Assembly: GCA_018340375.1 (NCBI GenBank)
Contig: JAFFJZ010000003.1
Span: forward strand, 10,106,001-10,170,000
DNA from: Gonatopus flavifemur
Lineage: Eukaryota > Arthropoda > Insecta > Hymenoptera > Dryinidae
Reading direction: 5' to 3'
Length of the DNA stretch: 64,000 nucleotides
The notes under the pieces are model-generated. The model was not told the DNA's origin and searched no databases. It saw only the letters and a program-made list of their open reading frames with translations. The translations under genes were made by a program, and so were the position numbers. Positions 1 through 12,768 of this stretch are shown here, piece by piece (the first letter of the stretch is position 1; each line of letters opens with the position of its first letter).

Positions 1-2590
1 CGCGTTAATCTGATTAGAAATTTGCCGTGGTACTGCATTCTGTCGAGTGAAACTCGCTCTCTGGGTCGATGCCTGGCAAAAGAGATAGACGGAGAAAAAA
101 CGTAGCGAGAGACAGAGAGAGAGAGAGAGAGAGAGATCCATACGTTGACTCGTCGTTTCGTCGTGTTGACTGAAATCCTCATGCCTGCGTATATTCCTGC
201 TTGCTTGGGATTTGCCTATATCCTTGGCCTGCAAATATTTGCAGGAATTAGCCTGGGTAGACGAATACGACGAAGAAGAATACTCGTAAATCTCTGTCGA
301 AAGACGATGTCTTCCGTAAGGATGCTCTCGCTGAAGATTTTTCTTAGTAAGGAGATATTGTGATTAATGAAAATATAATGCTCTGTTAGAATATTTCATT
401 TCAACACACAAAATCGCTGTTTTTTTTGTTTTTTTAAATTGGAAACCTGAACTGATTTCTGAGCAGCGCGGAAAAAAGTGTGGTTATTGCAACGATCTGA
501 AGTGAAGTTAGAAAGGATAGTTGTAGTGGAGGTACTGTAATGATGTAGATGGCTATGGTAACCATCTATATTGTTCTTCGAAAGATCTGATCATTCTTCA
601 TCCCTTTACTTCAGATAGTCATGACAGCGATTCGGTATCGTTAGAAGGGACGATACTTTACCCGAGTCGAAAAATGGTGATACCTGTTAAAAAGTCTGAT
701 TAACTCCGTAATACGCATCGATCCAGAGTTTGATCGGGTCGAAAAAACATCAACATTATCAGTTTCAATGAGAATTTTGAAAGCAAGCCACCCAGCAAAA
801 TGTAACAAATTAAAGAATGGAAATTTTCAAATCAATTGAAAAATAATAAAAGTTCAGAACTGATAAGAAAACCAGAATAAGCTCAGAATTGGTGGTGAAA
901 AACATGTCATGAGGTGGAAATGAGATGAAGCTAATAGTATAATTATCAAGTGGTGTCTTGAATAAACAAATATATCAGAGACAAGATTGAGATTTGAAGC
1001 GATGCACTAACGATAGAAATAGAACAGAAAATGAGGGAATGGATAAATAATCTAACAAATACAAAGTGTTCCAGAATATGCTCTGTATCTACAAATGAGT
1101 CATTAGGATTTTTCCTCCATCTTGAAGATTGTTAAAACTTTAACAGTAACCACAAAACAACTGGGATATCAATCGTTAAACGTTTCAATCGATCCGATAG
1201 AACCGTACGAAAGGTGAATTGAGAGGTACAACGCAACACGAGCACGATGACGCATTAATTCGAAATATTTGATAAATATAAATGTCAATATAAATAAATT
1301 GCTTGATTGGTGTATGTTCAATTATAAGGCCAATGGGGAAAGTAATTTGAAAATAAATTTGTTGTAATGGGTGTACTATTGGTGAACATCATGGGATATG
1401 AAACATTGTGTACCGAGCAGTATTTCACGTGTAATTAATATCATCGGATGAAAAACTGTTATTGCACTCGAGTTACAAAATCCATGATATAAAGCTACAT
1501 CAGTCGTAATGGACTCAGAATGATATTGTCGTGGAAAAATATTATTTGTTTTCTCTGTCGCAGTTGAAATTGATCGATCAATTCGTAAATTCCGTTATTC
1601 CGGATTGACATTTTTGTTTCCCCGTTCTTCTTTCTCTGAATCCTTTTCTAGCGCTCTTCAAGGTCTTTCACAGCCAAGCTCGGAGAACAAGGCGTTACCA
1701 CTCGAGGTATAAATACTTTCTCAGAAGATGTGAAACTCTGTATATTATTTCAATGGGGTTGAGTGCCCTCTTGTGGTATATCGTTGACGTCGTGGTAGTC
1801 GTGCCTTTCCGGTACCGTGCTTTTCGTTGTCGGCGTCATGTAAAAATATGTTCTTTAAAATATTATTTTTATTGTCCTCAAAATAGATGGAAGAAAAAGG
1901 TGTGTGATCGATTATTGGGTGTCCGATAGTCGCGATCACCTCGACCATGCGGATCTTGAAATTCTATACGTATGGAAAGGATAGGAATATTTTTGCTACG
2001 ATTTACGAGCGAGGACGGTGGTGATCCATCGAGCCTGTAGATCTCTCGGGAATGTATACTTTAGGTTTAATATATATAAGGAAAGGATTATCCTTTGAAT
2101 AATGTCTGAGCCGGTAGCTGCAGAAGCGTCAAACGCATTTACGCGTACGCGCGTGTTTGTGCATACAAATACATTTCTACATGCATTTCAGAATATCATC
2201 TCAAACTAACGTCAAAACTATTCTCTAGCAATAAATATTGGATTGATGGAAAATTCAAATATACATTTCATGTACATTTTCATGTTTCTCTAGCCTTCCA
2301 ATTTTCATGTCCAGGGAATAAACGCTGTTCGAGTGAGCGGGAAAAAATATGGGTGAATTTATTGAAAAGTTTTTCCGTAATTCAGCTGGCAATTAGCCTG
2401 AAGAAAAAATCAGGAATATCAAAAGGATTTTGGCAATTTTACCTGATTTATCAAATTGCTGTCGGTAAAATGATTTCCAGTATTTATATACAAGTTACTT
2501 TTTGTTTGTGGATAACAGCATATCCATGCTACAGTAAACAAATAACTCAGTAATGGTGGACACAGTAAAAAGTAAAACTTACTTCCAACC
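1..2590. other. Unique noncoding stretch, no gene recognised
   Basis: AT-rich DNA with frequent stops in all frames. The only open frames are 60-84 codons long and resemble no family I know. Apart from a GA microsatellite near the start I see no repeat shared with the rest of the window. It could be intronic or intergenic; nothing in the sequence decides which. Confidence 0.6.
115..136. repeat. (GA)n microsatellite
   Basis: An uninterrupted GA dinucleotide run of about 11 units, preceded by a looser GA-rich lead-in. Likely length-polymorphic. Confidence 0.95.
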
Positions 2591-2591
2591 T

Positions 2592-2690
2592 TACACTGAG
2601 AAAACCATTGTTTCGGCGAAACAAAATTTTGGTTGAAATGAACACAAAGAAACTCTTTGGTTGGCTGGAACAAACTGTATTTTCAGTGTA
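2592..2690. mobile_element. Short MITE with CACTGAGAAAA-type termini
   Basis: The left end reads CACTGAGAAAACC from 2594 and the right end reads the inverted TTTTCAGTG up to 2688, so the termini are inverted repeats (CACTGAGAAAA against CACTGAAAA). The dinucleotide TA lies immediately outside both ends (2592-2593 and 2689-2690), consistent with a 2-bp target-site duplication. The body is about 95 bp and has no coding capacity. The termini resemble those of the B, C and D elements elsewhere in the window, so the element probably shares their transposase source. Superfamily is not proven. Confidence 0.65.
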
Positions 2691-3499
2691 ATATCAGCTT
2701 ATTTTGAGATGCAGCCAAAAGTAGCCCTATTTGAGCTGAAAGTAAGCATCCAAAACAAATGCCAACACAATGGAAAAGACTGAATTTCAATCAAGTTTTA
2801 GAATAAGATGCAGCCACTTTCAGTCAGACTTTCTACACTGGAGACTTAATCGCCAGATCCTGGTAAAAGAAATTTGGCCGTTACTACATCATTATCGTTT
2901 GGCAATTAGAGGTATTTGTGAGGCAGTTATCAAATAACAATGGGTCTTAAAAGTCGCCAGAATCGTGACAGTATTCAATCAACAGTCGCAAATCCATGTC
3001 ATCACAACAGCGAAATGTGACTCTGGGTTGTTTTCAGAACATTCAGAACACTTTTCTTACATTTTTTAAACATTCCATGAACGTCAAAATGGCATGTTGT
3101 GGTATCTAAACGCCACTATGTTAAAGTAGATCAAATTACTAAAACTAGATTTGAAGACTGCAAATACATGCGGTGGAAACTTTCCCTCTCACCGCTATCA
3201 CTTACCATGACATGGAAAATGCCATAAAAGTGTCCATACAGGCTCACATGAACTGTCAGTCCCTACAATATTGTAATTCTAGTACTAAGGCTTATCTGAA
3301 ACGTTGTTATCATTTCGACTCGAGTCCTGTTGAATCAACAGTTTGAATTTGTAAGCGTTGATAACTCCGGCACCGATACAGCCCCAATCTGGAATCGAGT
3401 TTCAATTTTCACATATGTTATTTCAGATTTCACAAAAAATTCCGTGAACTGACATTTCATACTGAGAAAAAAGAAATGATGAAATTCCCAGCTGTGAAA
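2691..3499. other. Noncoding, possibly old repeat-derived
   Basis: No gene seen. The 10-mer GATGCAGCCA occurs at 2708-2717 and again at 2808-2817, exactly 100 bp apart, which may mark a decayed repeat. The rest is unique within the window. Confidence 0.4.
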
Positions 3500-3592
3500 T
3501 CAACCAAAATTGTGATAGCTTGAACTATTTTTTGAAATCGTCCAAATATCCACTTCAGAAGATGTACATTTTACAACTGCTTTTTCTGGGTA
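3500..3592 (-). mobile_element. Family D foldback element, partial copy
   Basis: About 90 bp matches the D element at 48.87-48.96 kb in reverse orientation, and also the right arm of that element at 48.99-49.09 kb. Shared landmarks are GAAATCGTCCAAATA and the preceding TTGAACTATTTTTTGAAA-like stretch. Translation in one frame gives similar peptides at both places, but the match is explained by DNA-level repetition. A CATACTGAGAAAAAAG stretch at about 3459-3474 may be a mutated left terminus; the right terminus is not clear. Confidence 0.6.
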
Positions 3593-4561
3593 CCCTTCTA
3601 AATTTTCATTTGCTGAAGAAACGTATATCAAAATGTCTGGACGATAGCACAAACGTTCCCGCAAACAAGGAACAAAGATAAACAATTGGAATTTGCAAGA
3701 CGAAATCCCACTATCATCATTATAGAGTTGATAACGAATTCACATAGAGCGGCATTCCAGTTGCATTCATTCGATTAATTATTCCATTTCGTTGACCTAT
3801 ACAAAGAGAAGTTCAAAGAAAGTAAACGATGATCTCTATGATACGTTGTTACAGAATATATTTCTGTATACATTTGAGAGAGGATATAGGAATAGAGAGC
3901 GAGTGCATAGAGTATGAGAAAAGACAAAAGAGAACAAGTATAGAAGAGGGTAAATTGGGAAGAGGGAGGAACGGAAAGAGCACATTAACTGGTCTTCGTT
4001 GTGGGATTGGGGGGCGATGTTAGTGTTTACACAGTGTACAGAGGTGCGGGTAGATAGAGTTCTGAATTATTAGTATTAGAGTACGAAGAGAAAGAGGGAG
4101 AGATGGAGGGAAGAAAGAGTTTTATAGCGCAAGGTTTGCCGTTGGCAAAATCATATACATATACACACATCCTTTCTCTTTTCCTCTAGAATTCTCGTGT
4201 TTGCTCTCATTTAAGATAAGTCGATGTTTATCTGTCGAATTTACCACTTTTCCGATGTTCCAAGAGAAATTATTCTGGTTGTAGCGCGAAGGAAATCATA
4301 AATCATTTTTTTAAATCGTTAAGGATATAAAAATAATTCATAATATTTGTATTGAGAAGTGATTTATGAAATGTAGTTTGATTCAATTTGTGATTCAAAT
4401 TGAATTAGATATAGTCAGCAGATTCTGAATGCCTGGAATCAAGGAATCCTACAAATGTAGGGCTTCACTGTGGAAGTATTATTCATCTTTGGTTTCCCCA
4501 GGTTGAGAATCGAATGGACCCCAGCTAGTTTTGTAACACCCTCTTTAGCCTGTGTCCCCCG
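3593..4561. other. Unique noncoding stretch
   Basis: No gene or shared repeat was recognised. There is a short purine-rich part at about 3,880-4,110. Open frames of 60-66 codons are at the level expected by chance in this base composition. Confidence 0.5.
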
Positions 4562-4910
4562 AATGATCCCAGCCTGCACGCAGAGAAACATTCTTGCTGA
4601 AAAAGCGATTCCGAAAAATTTGTTTGATTGCTGTTACAGCAAGAATATTGCTATTTTAGCAAGATATTAGCAAATTCAGCCAGATTTTCTAGCCGTCTGC
4701 TGAATGACAAGCGCTTGTTAAAAGAGCAAGATTTCTGCTGTAATAGCAAATTTTTTGCTAATTCAGCAACAAGTTTTGCCATATCAGCAGAGACAATTTT
4801 CGAGGATTGCTGTTTCAACAACATTTTTCCTAGCGTTTTTCAGAGCCTGGCTGGAACTCGATACGATGAGAAGAATGCCATGAATCCTTTCTAGCTAGGC
4901 TGGGATCATT
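4562..4910. mobile_element. Inverted-repeat-bounded segment (AATGATCCCAGCCT ends)
   Basis: A 14-bp exact inverted repeat bounds this segment: AATGATCCCAGCCT at 4562-4575 and its complement AGGCTGGGATCATT at 4897-4910. A related GGGATCATGCTGGG motif is at about 15.97 kb. A family B element occupies most of the interior, so this is either an older element carrying a nested B copy or the outer arms of one composite. No open frame resembles a transposase. Confidence 0.5.
4577..4837. mobile_element. Family B MITE (GCTGT..ACAGC-rich)
   Basis: The left end CACGCAGAGAAACATTC and the inverted right end near 4837 (read backwards, AACGCTAGGAAAAATG) are similar inverted termini, followed on both sides by TTGCTGAAA-like sequence. 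The interior is packed with TTGCTGTTACAGCAAG, GCTAATTCAGCAA and similar short inverted motifs that are also seen at 7.5, 13.1 and 59.8 kb. The two open frames across it (66 and 88 codons) are by-products of the repeat. Confidence 0.6.
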
Positions 4911-7404
4911 TTCACCTCAAGGGATCATTTCGTGAATTTCCCACATTGGAAATTTTAGCTCTTCAACTTCCTTCAATCATTCTTCAAAATTGAGACTATT
5001 ATACGCCCTGTTCAAAAGGCATAAATTTACGCGAAAAAGATTCATCATTTAAAAATCTTGTTCCATTCCCAAGAAAAATTCATACAAAATTCTCATCTTT
5101 TTCCTGTCCAACGAATAATAATGCTATTCGTCTATAAAAGAGCGAAAGACAACTTCAACGCTTTTGACTAAAACCCCTTTGCTTACATAACTATAAGAAG
5201 AAGAAGAATAATAATAAGAAGGAGGAGGAGAAAAAGGGGAAAGAAAAATGAAGATCCAAAAAGTCAAAAGAGAAAGGAAAGAAAGAACGAAGAAAGAAAA
5301 GGAGGAGGAGAAGGAGAAAGGAAACAGCGCCACGAGCACGGCCGTAAAACTTAAATTTACGAAGTGATATACACGCCAAACATCCGGCAGACATTTAAAC
5401 TTGAGTTTTACTCTAAGCTTAACAATAACGTGATGGGTTACTATTTCGAGACACGTTACACGGCGAAAGCTGGAAATTTTATGGCGCAAGGAAGTCAAAT
5501 TACTCTTAATCATCCACATAACATCATATTTAAATAATTAAAAATTTTCCAACAATAAAATACGTTATCCAACGATTTTTTTCCTCTCGAATCGCGAATT
5601 AAAGTATTCTCCTTGCTCTTTCTCTTTTTTTTTTTTTCATTTATTCGTAACTGTAAAATTCAATCGAACATGATTCTTGAATTTGAATAAAATACATCCT
5701 ATCGCGTATATACGATATTAAAAAAAAAATTCGATAATTACATACATCCAACGTACCTGTATCTCGTTCGTCAATTTATTTGATCAATCAAAGTGAATGA
5801 ACGTTGATCAATGAACTCGAATGATGAATAAAATAAATTTTCAATTCAGTACGTTTTGTTTCCATAATTTTCTTTCTTTTTAATCGAATATATTTTGCGG
5901 TGGTCGTTCTTTGGCTCAAGAAGAAAATGGATCACAGACAGGGAGAGGTTATCGTTGATAATTAACACGTTTGCATAACATATGCATTCACTTTATCAAT
6001 CATGAAAAAGCGCTTTCCTTTCCCTTCTTCCCGTTCAATCGGTAGCTGACGGTACGTGTGTATGCTGCTGCTGCTGCTGCTGCTACTACTACTACCACGT
6101 GCACTTTCGTTTCTGTTGAACCAATGATTCTAGTTTGATGTATGATCGAACGAATTTCGTTGAAATTAAATTTTCACGAGCCAACTGTCATCGTTGGGAA
6201 TTTATTCGTGTACAGGACAAAAGTCTCAGGATGGTCGTCTGTGATGAATAAAATATGGAGAAATTGGTCGTTTGAATTGAGGAATGAGGTAACGTATAAA
6301 CGATCAATGATATTCGAATTGAAGGAATTATGAAATGTTGTTTGATGTAATGAGATCGAACGAGAGGATCGTATGTTGCGAGTGTTTGCGTGTGGTTACA
6401 ATTACGCGAATGCGATTTCGTGTACCGGAATAGACAACCGATATTTTAATGTAGTGTTCTTGGGTTTTCTGTTAGATGTATGTAATTAGGTAACAGATAA
6501 ATAAGAACGTCTAACGTGAAACGTCCATTGTATTTACGTAATGTGAAGAATAAGCGTTCCACGAAGGATTTAAATACAAGAATTTCAGAGAGGAAGTCAA
6601 AAAATCTCTCTATTCGCATTCATTTTACTGTGATCGATTGACGAGTTCTTACACATTGCTCATTTTCTTTCATTTGGAATCTTCTTGGGAACGCTTGGAC
6701 ATTGCACGTGCGATTCGCGTGCATCTTTCGAAAGCAATTATATGATGTGTATGAGCTTCGTACGATTCTGCATTGTAATAATAACAATAAGAATAATATA
6801 GGAGTAATGACTAATTACGCTGAGGACGCTGCAAGGAAGATGACGTAGGGTCGCGTTTTTTATATTTGACGAGGTCACGCTTAGTCAGCTACCACGACCT
6901 GTGGAACTGAAGAGAGTGGTTTGTGTAGAAACTCTCTTCATGAATGTAATAATCATTTATCGAACGATTCATGGTTCATTTTCTTGTAGTTCTGTTCTCT
7001 CTTTTGATGAATATCTTTTATTGTTCGACCCAACTGGAAATTTATTTCCTGGGATTGGTCAAACTCTATCCTGGTAGGATTTTGATATAGATTATAACGC
7101 TTGATCACCATCGACATCTTGTCGGGAAACACCTTAGCTAGATGTGTTTTGCAAAAAGTATTGATAATCAAGAAATTTCACACTCTTGTACAATAAAGGG
7201 AGCTCGTTTCCCACGCGTGCGGCGATAAAACGTTCATCAATTGCAAAGACTTTTGAAACAAATCAAACATCTCGTTATGTTATTTGTGAAAGATTTGTAT
7301 TATAAAAGAGTGAACAATTACGAAACGAGTATCATTGATATCTTAAGTATGCAAGAGTAGCGAGGCGTCGTTTAGATCATATAAACAGGAAAAAAGCGTA
7401 TAAG
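4911..7404. other. Unique noncoding stretch with purine tract
   Basis: No gene seen. At 5195-5325 the plus strand is strongly purine-rich (AAG, AAT and GGA triplet runs), which produces Phe/Ser/Leu-rich open frames on the minus strand that I reject as coding. Poly-T and poly-A runs are near 5625 and 5720. Confidence 0.5.
6063..6096. repeat. (CTG)n(CTA)n trinucleotide repeat
   Basis: About seven CTG units run directly into CTA units. A compound trinucleotide microsatellite in noncoding context. Confidence 0.9.
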
Positions 7405-7490
7405 AGTGAAGCTAGCAGCGACGAGCTAGCAGCTGATTGATGTAACTTTTCAATCAAAATGATTTCAAAGTTTAGCTACGTAACTATTCG
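7405..7490 (+). mobile_element. Family I repeat, partial copy
   Basis: The sequence GTGAAGCTAGCAGC followed by GATTGATGTAACTTTTC matches the left ends of the copies at 16.06 and 35.34 kb. Here GCTAGCAGC is duplicated in tandem within about 25 bp. The right boundary is uncertain, and a family B element begins about 40 bp downstream. Confidence 0.55.
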
Positions 7491-7531
7491 ATAAAACAAT
7501 TCTATCAAAAGTATTCAATTCTCCGTTCTTT

Positions 7532-7875
7532 CGCACGGAGAGGAAGGAATGTTGCTGTGACAGTGCAATCTAATGTTGCTGGGTCTCTCCAATTTTTTGC
7601 TGTAACAAGCTGGTGTTTTTTTTATCACAACAATCCCGTTAGCTACGACAGCGATTTTTGAGATGCATCAGTAAGAAATTTTTGCTCCTCCAGCAAATTT
7701 TGGTATTATGTATAGAATAGCAAAGAAGTTTTGCTGGAGAAGTCGACCACAGAAGTCCGCCACAGCTGAAAAGTCGCTGTCATAGCGAACAAGACTGTTA
7801 TTTGCTACTCTTCCGGCGAAAGATACCCAACAAAATCAGATTCCGCTGTCACAGCGAATTTACTTTCTCCGTGCG
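7532..7875. mobile_element. Family B MITE with CACGGAGA termini
   Basis: The left end CGCACGGAGAGG and the right end TTTCTCCGTGCG form a near-perfect terminal inverted repeat. CG directly flanks CACGGAG on both sides. The interior has many imperfect GCTGT..ACAGC palindromes and an internal inverted pair around TCCTCCAGCAAA. The stretch from about 7635 to 7750 aligns by eye with 13.13-13.26 kb. The right end aligns with the 11.35-11.40 kb fragment and with part of 42.7 kb. At about 344 bp with no coding frame, it fits a non-autonomous DNA transposon. Confidence 0.75.
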
Positions 7876-7879
7876 GTAC

Positions 7880-10800
7880 CCAATTCCGTGGCAATGTTCA
7901 ATTAGGGGCACCATTTAATTTCTGGCCTTCACAAAGCTGAAAGATGATCTTTCCAAACAACTATACGATCAAAAAATTCAGTTATTTCAACAGCCCCAAC
8001 TTGACGTAGAGTTTGAACGTGGACTTTCGTGCCAAGAAAAACTTCTCAAAATCACATTGATCCTAGTCGGATTCTCGTCAAATCCTTATGCATAAGGATA
8101 TCTCATGAGACATCGAGTTAACCTGAAGATCGCTTCCAGTTGGGAAGTGGAAACGATTAAGATTTTCATATAAAATAACTTGGATTTGAAATATATTTCC
8201 AAAATATGCGAGATCACACGAATCTCATACCGGCGTTGAATTGTTATTTCAAACGAATTTTGCAAACAAAGTTACTTGATCACAGTCTGATTGTTGCAAA
8301 CCGAATAGATTATCTTCAAGAAAATGGAAACAAATCAAAGTATTCGATTATGCCGTTACACAATAATGAATTCCATTCGTTCTCATTCCGTTTCAAAAAA
8401 CTACATACACACGTTTGCCGTATTTCTTCTAATGCTTGAGATTCGAATCGGTATTATAACCGCAACACAACAACGCTTATGGATGTACCTTGAAACTATT
8501 CTTATACGAATTAGCCGCTTTGAAATGCTATTTTAAACTTTGCCATTAATGTTACCGTGTATGTTCTGTTATTAAAGTCAGACATCGTGCTCGTTGATGT
8601 GAATTCACGGCAAGAAATGAATGATTGAAATTATAAATAGATATTGTTTCTTTGTTAATCGTTAGCGTTTTCTTACATTCTCAACGATACGAAGAATTCA
8701 GCGATATCGATTATAATTGAATCCAAGAATATATTCGATAAAGTGTTTATAATACCAGTTGTATGTATTTTACATACTTTGAAATCGGAATTTCTACTAA
8801 TGTCTACTAATTAGCATTTATTGGTACTCAACTGTGTCGAAATCTTTGATTATCAAAGAATATTTGAGAACTTGAGATTGGTATGATTGATTGTGATTTT
8901 TTGGGAAGGATTGTTTTCTGTATCTCATTCAAAATACTCACCTTCAAAATCGTAATTCACCCTAATTGCGCGTGGAATTCTCGACTCGATGGAAAAGAAT
9001 TAAAATTCCATAACCACCACACACGCTCGATTATGCTTTCCGTCGTACTTTGATTATGATAAATACACGAATCTTATAAGTCAAACTTGTCGATAATTCG
9101 AACCAAAACGAAAAGAAAATGATTTTCACGATATCGTACACATAACTCACCGGGACGAGACAAACATTCTACCCCATATTCATTCATCTCACCTATCCAT
9201 CATTCGAATACACTTTTCATACGCAATCATAAATTGATTTTGGTGACATTTTCATAAATTAAACAATAACCACGCGAGTATTTTCGCTCTCTCATCAATT
9301 TTATTTTATCAATCGATCTATTTCATCATAATATAAAAAGAGTTCAACTATCAATACACTTTCTCGTGTCCACGTAACAATGTGTATGATAGATGCCGAG
9401 CAACCTGTCTTACCTTTCCTGCATACTACATCATATTCATACACGTACACGGATGAACACAATCATTTATCAGTCGTCGAAAAAAAAAAGGGCAAAAAGA
9501 AAAGACATAACGCAGAAAACAAAGAAAAATAAAACATAAGCTCGCGCACGTGCACCGAACGAATGCACCTAATGTGGTAATATTAATTAATTATAAAGTC
9601 TATCCCTACTGATAAAACTCGATAAATTATCAGTTCGAATAATCCGCAATGGAAGGCAGAGGAAAAAAGAGAACTAAATAAATGGTTTGTGCTTGAGCGA
9701 AGAATCGTTAGGATTATTAATTATAACATTTTTATGCAGAGAAGATTTTTCGTTTTCTCTTCAAGGGAATACGGCTACGGCAAAGGATATATATTTTTTA
9801 CACTCCGAATGCCCGATATATTACTTTTTGGCATTGAAAGAGAACAGGGAGGAATGAAAAGGGATTATAATAATAATACGTGTGCATTGAAGAGTCTCAT
9901 ATTTTATTCTATCGAAGAAAGTAACGATTGAAATACTTCAACCAGAACAAGAGAATACGGTTACACAATTGCACGGAATATGCCGGAGACTTCAATCTCT
10001 ACACGTTGATATGAATGATAGATTAACTTATATCTGTATGTAATTTTAAGTATAGAATATGTCGTTTATACGATAGAAATAGACGACCTGCTTTTTATTT
10101 TTTAACGTTGATCAATTGATGACCTATATCTTTGGAATTGAATAATATAATCTCTCCTACGTCACACGTTGTTGGATAAATTTAAATATATATTTATATT
10201 CAAGGACCAACTTTCACCTTTTAGTTCATACGAATCGCCACGCGGTGTTTCATTTGTCAAAGGAAAATCTTTTGTTCGACGATTGTTTTCTTTTCGTTTT
10301 TGTTCTTTTTTGCCACGAAGAGACGTTGATTTTAATTCCCAAGAAAATTCACCCCTCGTTCGCAGTTCTGGATAAAATTTTAAATAATAATTCATAAGTT
10401 TTATTACTTCATTGATCGTTCAACTTCGCGTCAGTAATTGTGGATTTATTATTTTCTTCTTTGATGCGATTGAAAACAAAAGGAAATGTACGACGTGAGA
10501 GTCATTTGTCAAAACGATGGAAAAAAATCTAAGATATGCAAAACGTATGTAACTATCCATGCCGCATCGGGATGCAAAGAATAAACATGGTTCATCATCA
10601 AGGATACGAATGTAATTTATCATGAGAGTTATGTAGACACGGTAGTGACGTATTTTTTCTCCATCGCGCGAGATATGAAAACGTTTCCTTTTTATTTTTT
10701 TTATTGGATTTTTGTTCGATTTCTATCTTCGACTTGAGGTTTCAAATTCTCAAATTATATATGTATTTGAAAGAAGGGTTACGATCGACAAAAATATTGT

Positions 10801-11310
10801 CTAATATAGAGGACTTTTGTCTGATTCAAATAATTCTATTATCTGAAATCTAAATTTAAAACAGTAAAACTCGACGATTTTCGATGGGGGTTGATCCTTG
10901 GCATTATACGACGGTGCACTTGTGAAATAACAACATAATTCGCATATCGTTAACGCACGTCTAATGTATTTTATACAATTTATATTGAGTCGAAGAATGG
11001 TCATAGCTTGGGCCAAGCTTGAATAAATGTTGAGCTGATCGTAAATTTCTGATATCAGTTTATCACTCACCGATACTGGCACGTTATATCCCAATGTATT
11101 GAACAACATTAGCTTTACGTATGTAGATTGTCAGAAGTTAGCAATAGCAAGAAATTTGTATACATTTCACTGTGTCAAAGTGGAAAATTCTGTTTGAAAT
11201 GATAATGTTAAGAGTACAAACTTTATCTACGATTCAACAGAGCCACTCCCGATTGTCCAAAGCATGAAATTTCACTCTAACAATAGTAGAGATGCAAACA
11301 ACAAGATTAT
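7880..11310. other. Unique noncoding stretch
   Basis: About 3.4 kb in which I see neither a gene nor a repeat shared with the rest of the window, apart from one perfect 18-bp palindrome. Open frames reach about 100 codons (minus strand, 10.8-11.1 kb) without recognisable motifs. AT-rich with scattered poly-A and poly-T. Confidence 0.5.
8082..8099. repeat. Perfect 18-bp palindrome
   Basis: ATCCTTATGCATAAGGAT is its own reverse complement with no spacer. It could be a dimeric protein-binding site or a coincidence; the central ATGCAT also resembles octamer and homeodomain targets. Confidence 0.6.
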
Positions 11311-11321
11311 CAACGACTGAC

Positions 11322-11404
11322 CACGGAAAAAACAAAATTTTAACAAATCTTTTCGTTAGCAACATCAGATTTTGCTGTCACAACGAATTTCTCTTTGATC
11401 CGTG
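11322..11404. mobile_element. Family B, short deleted copy
   Basis: It begins CACGGAAAAAAC and ends GATCCGTG, an inverted terminal pair related to CACGGAGAAAA. The right portion (ATCAGATTTTGCTGTCACAA) matches the right end of the 7.5 kb B element. The roughly 80-bp length implies a large internal deletion. Confidence 0.55.
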
Positions 11405-11639
11405 TAACATCTTTCTCGAGATACGCGTTTTCAGATTTATTTTATTCAAAAAAGAAACAAATTATATCTACACGAAATTGATAATCAGTTCGAAACCCTA
11501 GAGAATTGTTATTGGAATGTTGTACAACGATGTTCTTGTTCGATCGCGCCAACAAAATAAGACGGAGAAGATTATTTTCTCCTTCTCCGGCCATGAAATA
11601 AAGAGAGCGAGAAGAATCTTTGAACTTTTCTTGAAGAGT

Positions 11640-11990
11640 TTCGCAACGTGTGCCGCTGATTTCGATTTCTCAGGATTCGCGGCGTAAGCCATTAACGCGC
11701 CCGCTTCTAATTCAGTTCCGATTAAAAGCACGAGCGAGACGCGATTCTATCCCGGCAATATGGTTCGGACGATTTAATTTAATGCAGGCCTGTCGACTCG
11801 ATTGAATTCAAATCGATTCCGGTACGATTCCATTGGATTATAATGCGGTCGATTTATTCGATGAAAACTAATTCACGTTTTCCCAGTGGCCAGAGAGAAC
11901 TAAATTAATCACTTTTGATCTTTCGGAGCGAACGGCACTGCCGTGCGATGTTCTCGAAGAAAACGTGACAACAATTTATATTAATCAAGA
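11640..11990. promoter_or_regulatory. CpG-richer unique block, candidate cis-regulatory DNA
   Basis: Compared with its surroundings this block has more G+C and many CpG dinucleotides, no microsatellite and no shared repeat. The spaced TTTAATTTAAT and GATTTATTCGATG motifs are compatible with homeodomain-type sites. No coding frame is convincing. The call rests on composition only. Confidence 0.2.
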
Positions 11991-12584
11991 CCCGAGAATG
12001 AGATTTGCTTTCAGAACACGACTATGAAAATCATTCAGATCGGTATACAAGTACGAAAAGATAAAACGATAAGAGAGAAAAAGTTCGAAAGAAATCAAAG
12101 AAATCTTTCATTGGGATGTTCAACGAAATTGGAATACCACTTATTGTTTTTCGATTCGAATGGCATCGACGACGATCCATGCGTAACCAAAGAAAATAAA
12201 TTCTCGTTAAGGTTGATTAATCGAACCAAGATAATATTCTTTACATCGTTCGTGTGAATTATTACTCACGTAGTACGGTGGTGGATCGATGATCGTAAAG
12301 TACCTTATCGAGACTTATGAAATGCTTACCTGAAAAAAACAAAGAGAGGAGGGAATATTAGAGTCGATTCGATGAATTGATAGCAGTTTTATATCGTCGG
12401 ATTAAATGTATAAAAATTCAAAGGATTCTCATTTAATGTGGATTTTAATGTTACATTGGAAAGCTATTTCTCCTGGTTCTTTTAGAACAATCTAAATTCA
12501 GGTGTTTCATTTTGATTATTCCCATAAAATAGGTAAAATCTTTCATTATAAAATACTTTATCTGAATTATCCGAATATTCACAC

Positions 12585-12664
12585 AGTTTCAAGTGTTTTA
12601 AAATTGACTACGGAATTTGAACACTCTGAGTGTATTGAAATAAAACACCTTGATTTTGCAGTGA
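12585..12664 (+). mobile_element. Family H MITE, short copy
   Basis: It contains TCAAGTGTTTTA at the left and GAACACTCTGAGTGTATTG then AAATAAAACACCTTGA at the right. The two ends form an imperfect inverted repeat, and the right half matches the H copies at 18.2 and 61.9-62.06 kb. It lies about 100 bp upstream of a family A copy in the same relative order as at 61.9-62.4 kb. Confidence 0.6.
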
Positions 12665-12768
12665 AAATGCAGAGTTTCGAAAACTCCTTTAACGAAAAAG
12701 AAAGAACATTATCATTTTTACTTATGTTGAATAGTTTTTCAAACTCAAACATTTTCCTCCATAAATTG

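Noticed and set aside
5124..5519. 131-codon minus-strand frame
   Set aside because: Most of it is the complement of a purine-rich low-complexity tract, giving Ser/Phe runs and no family resemblance.
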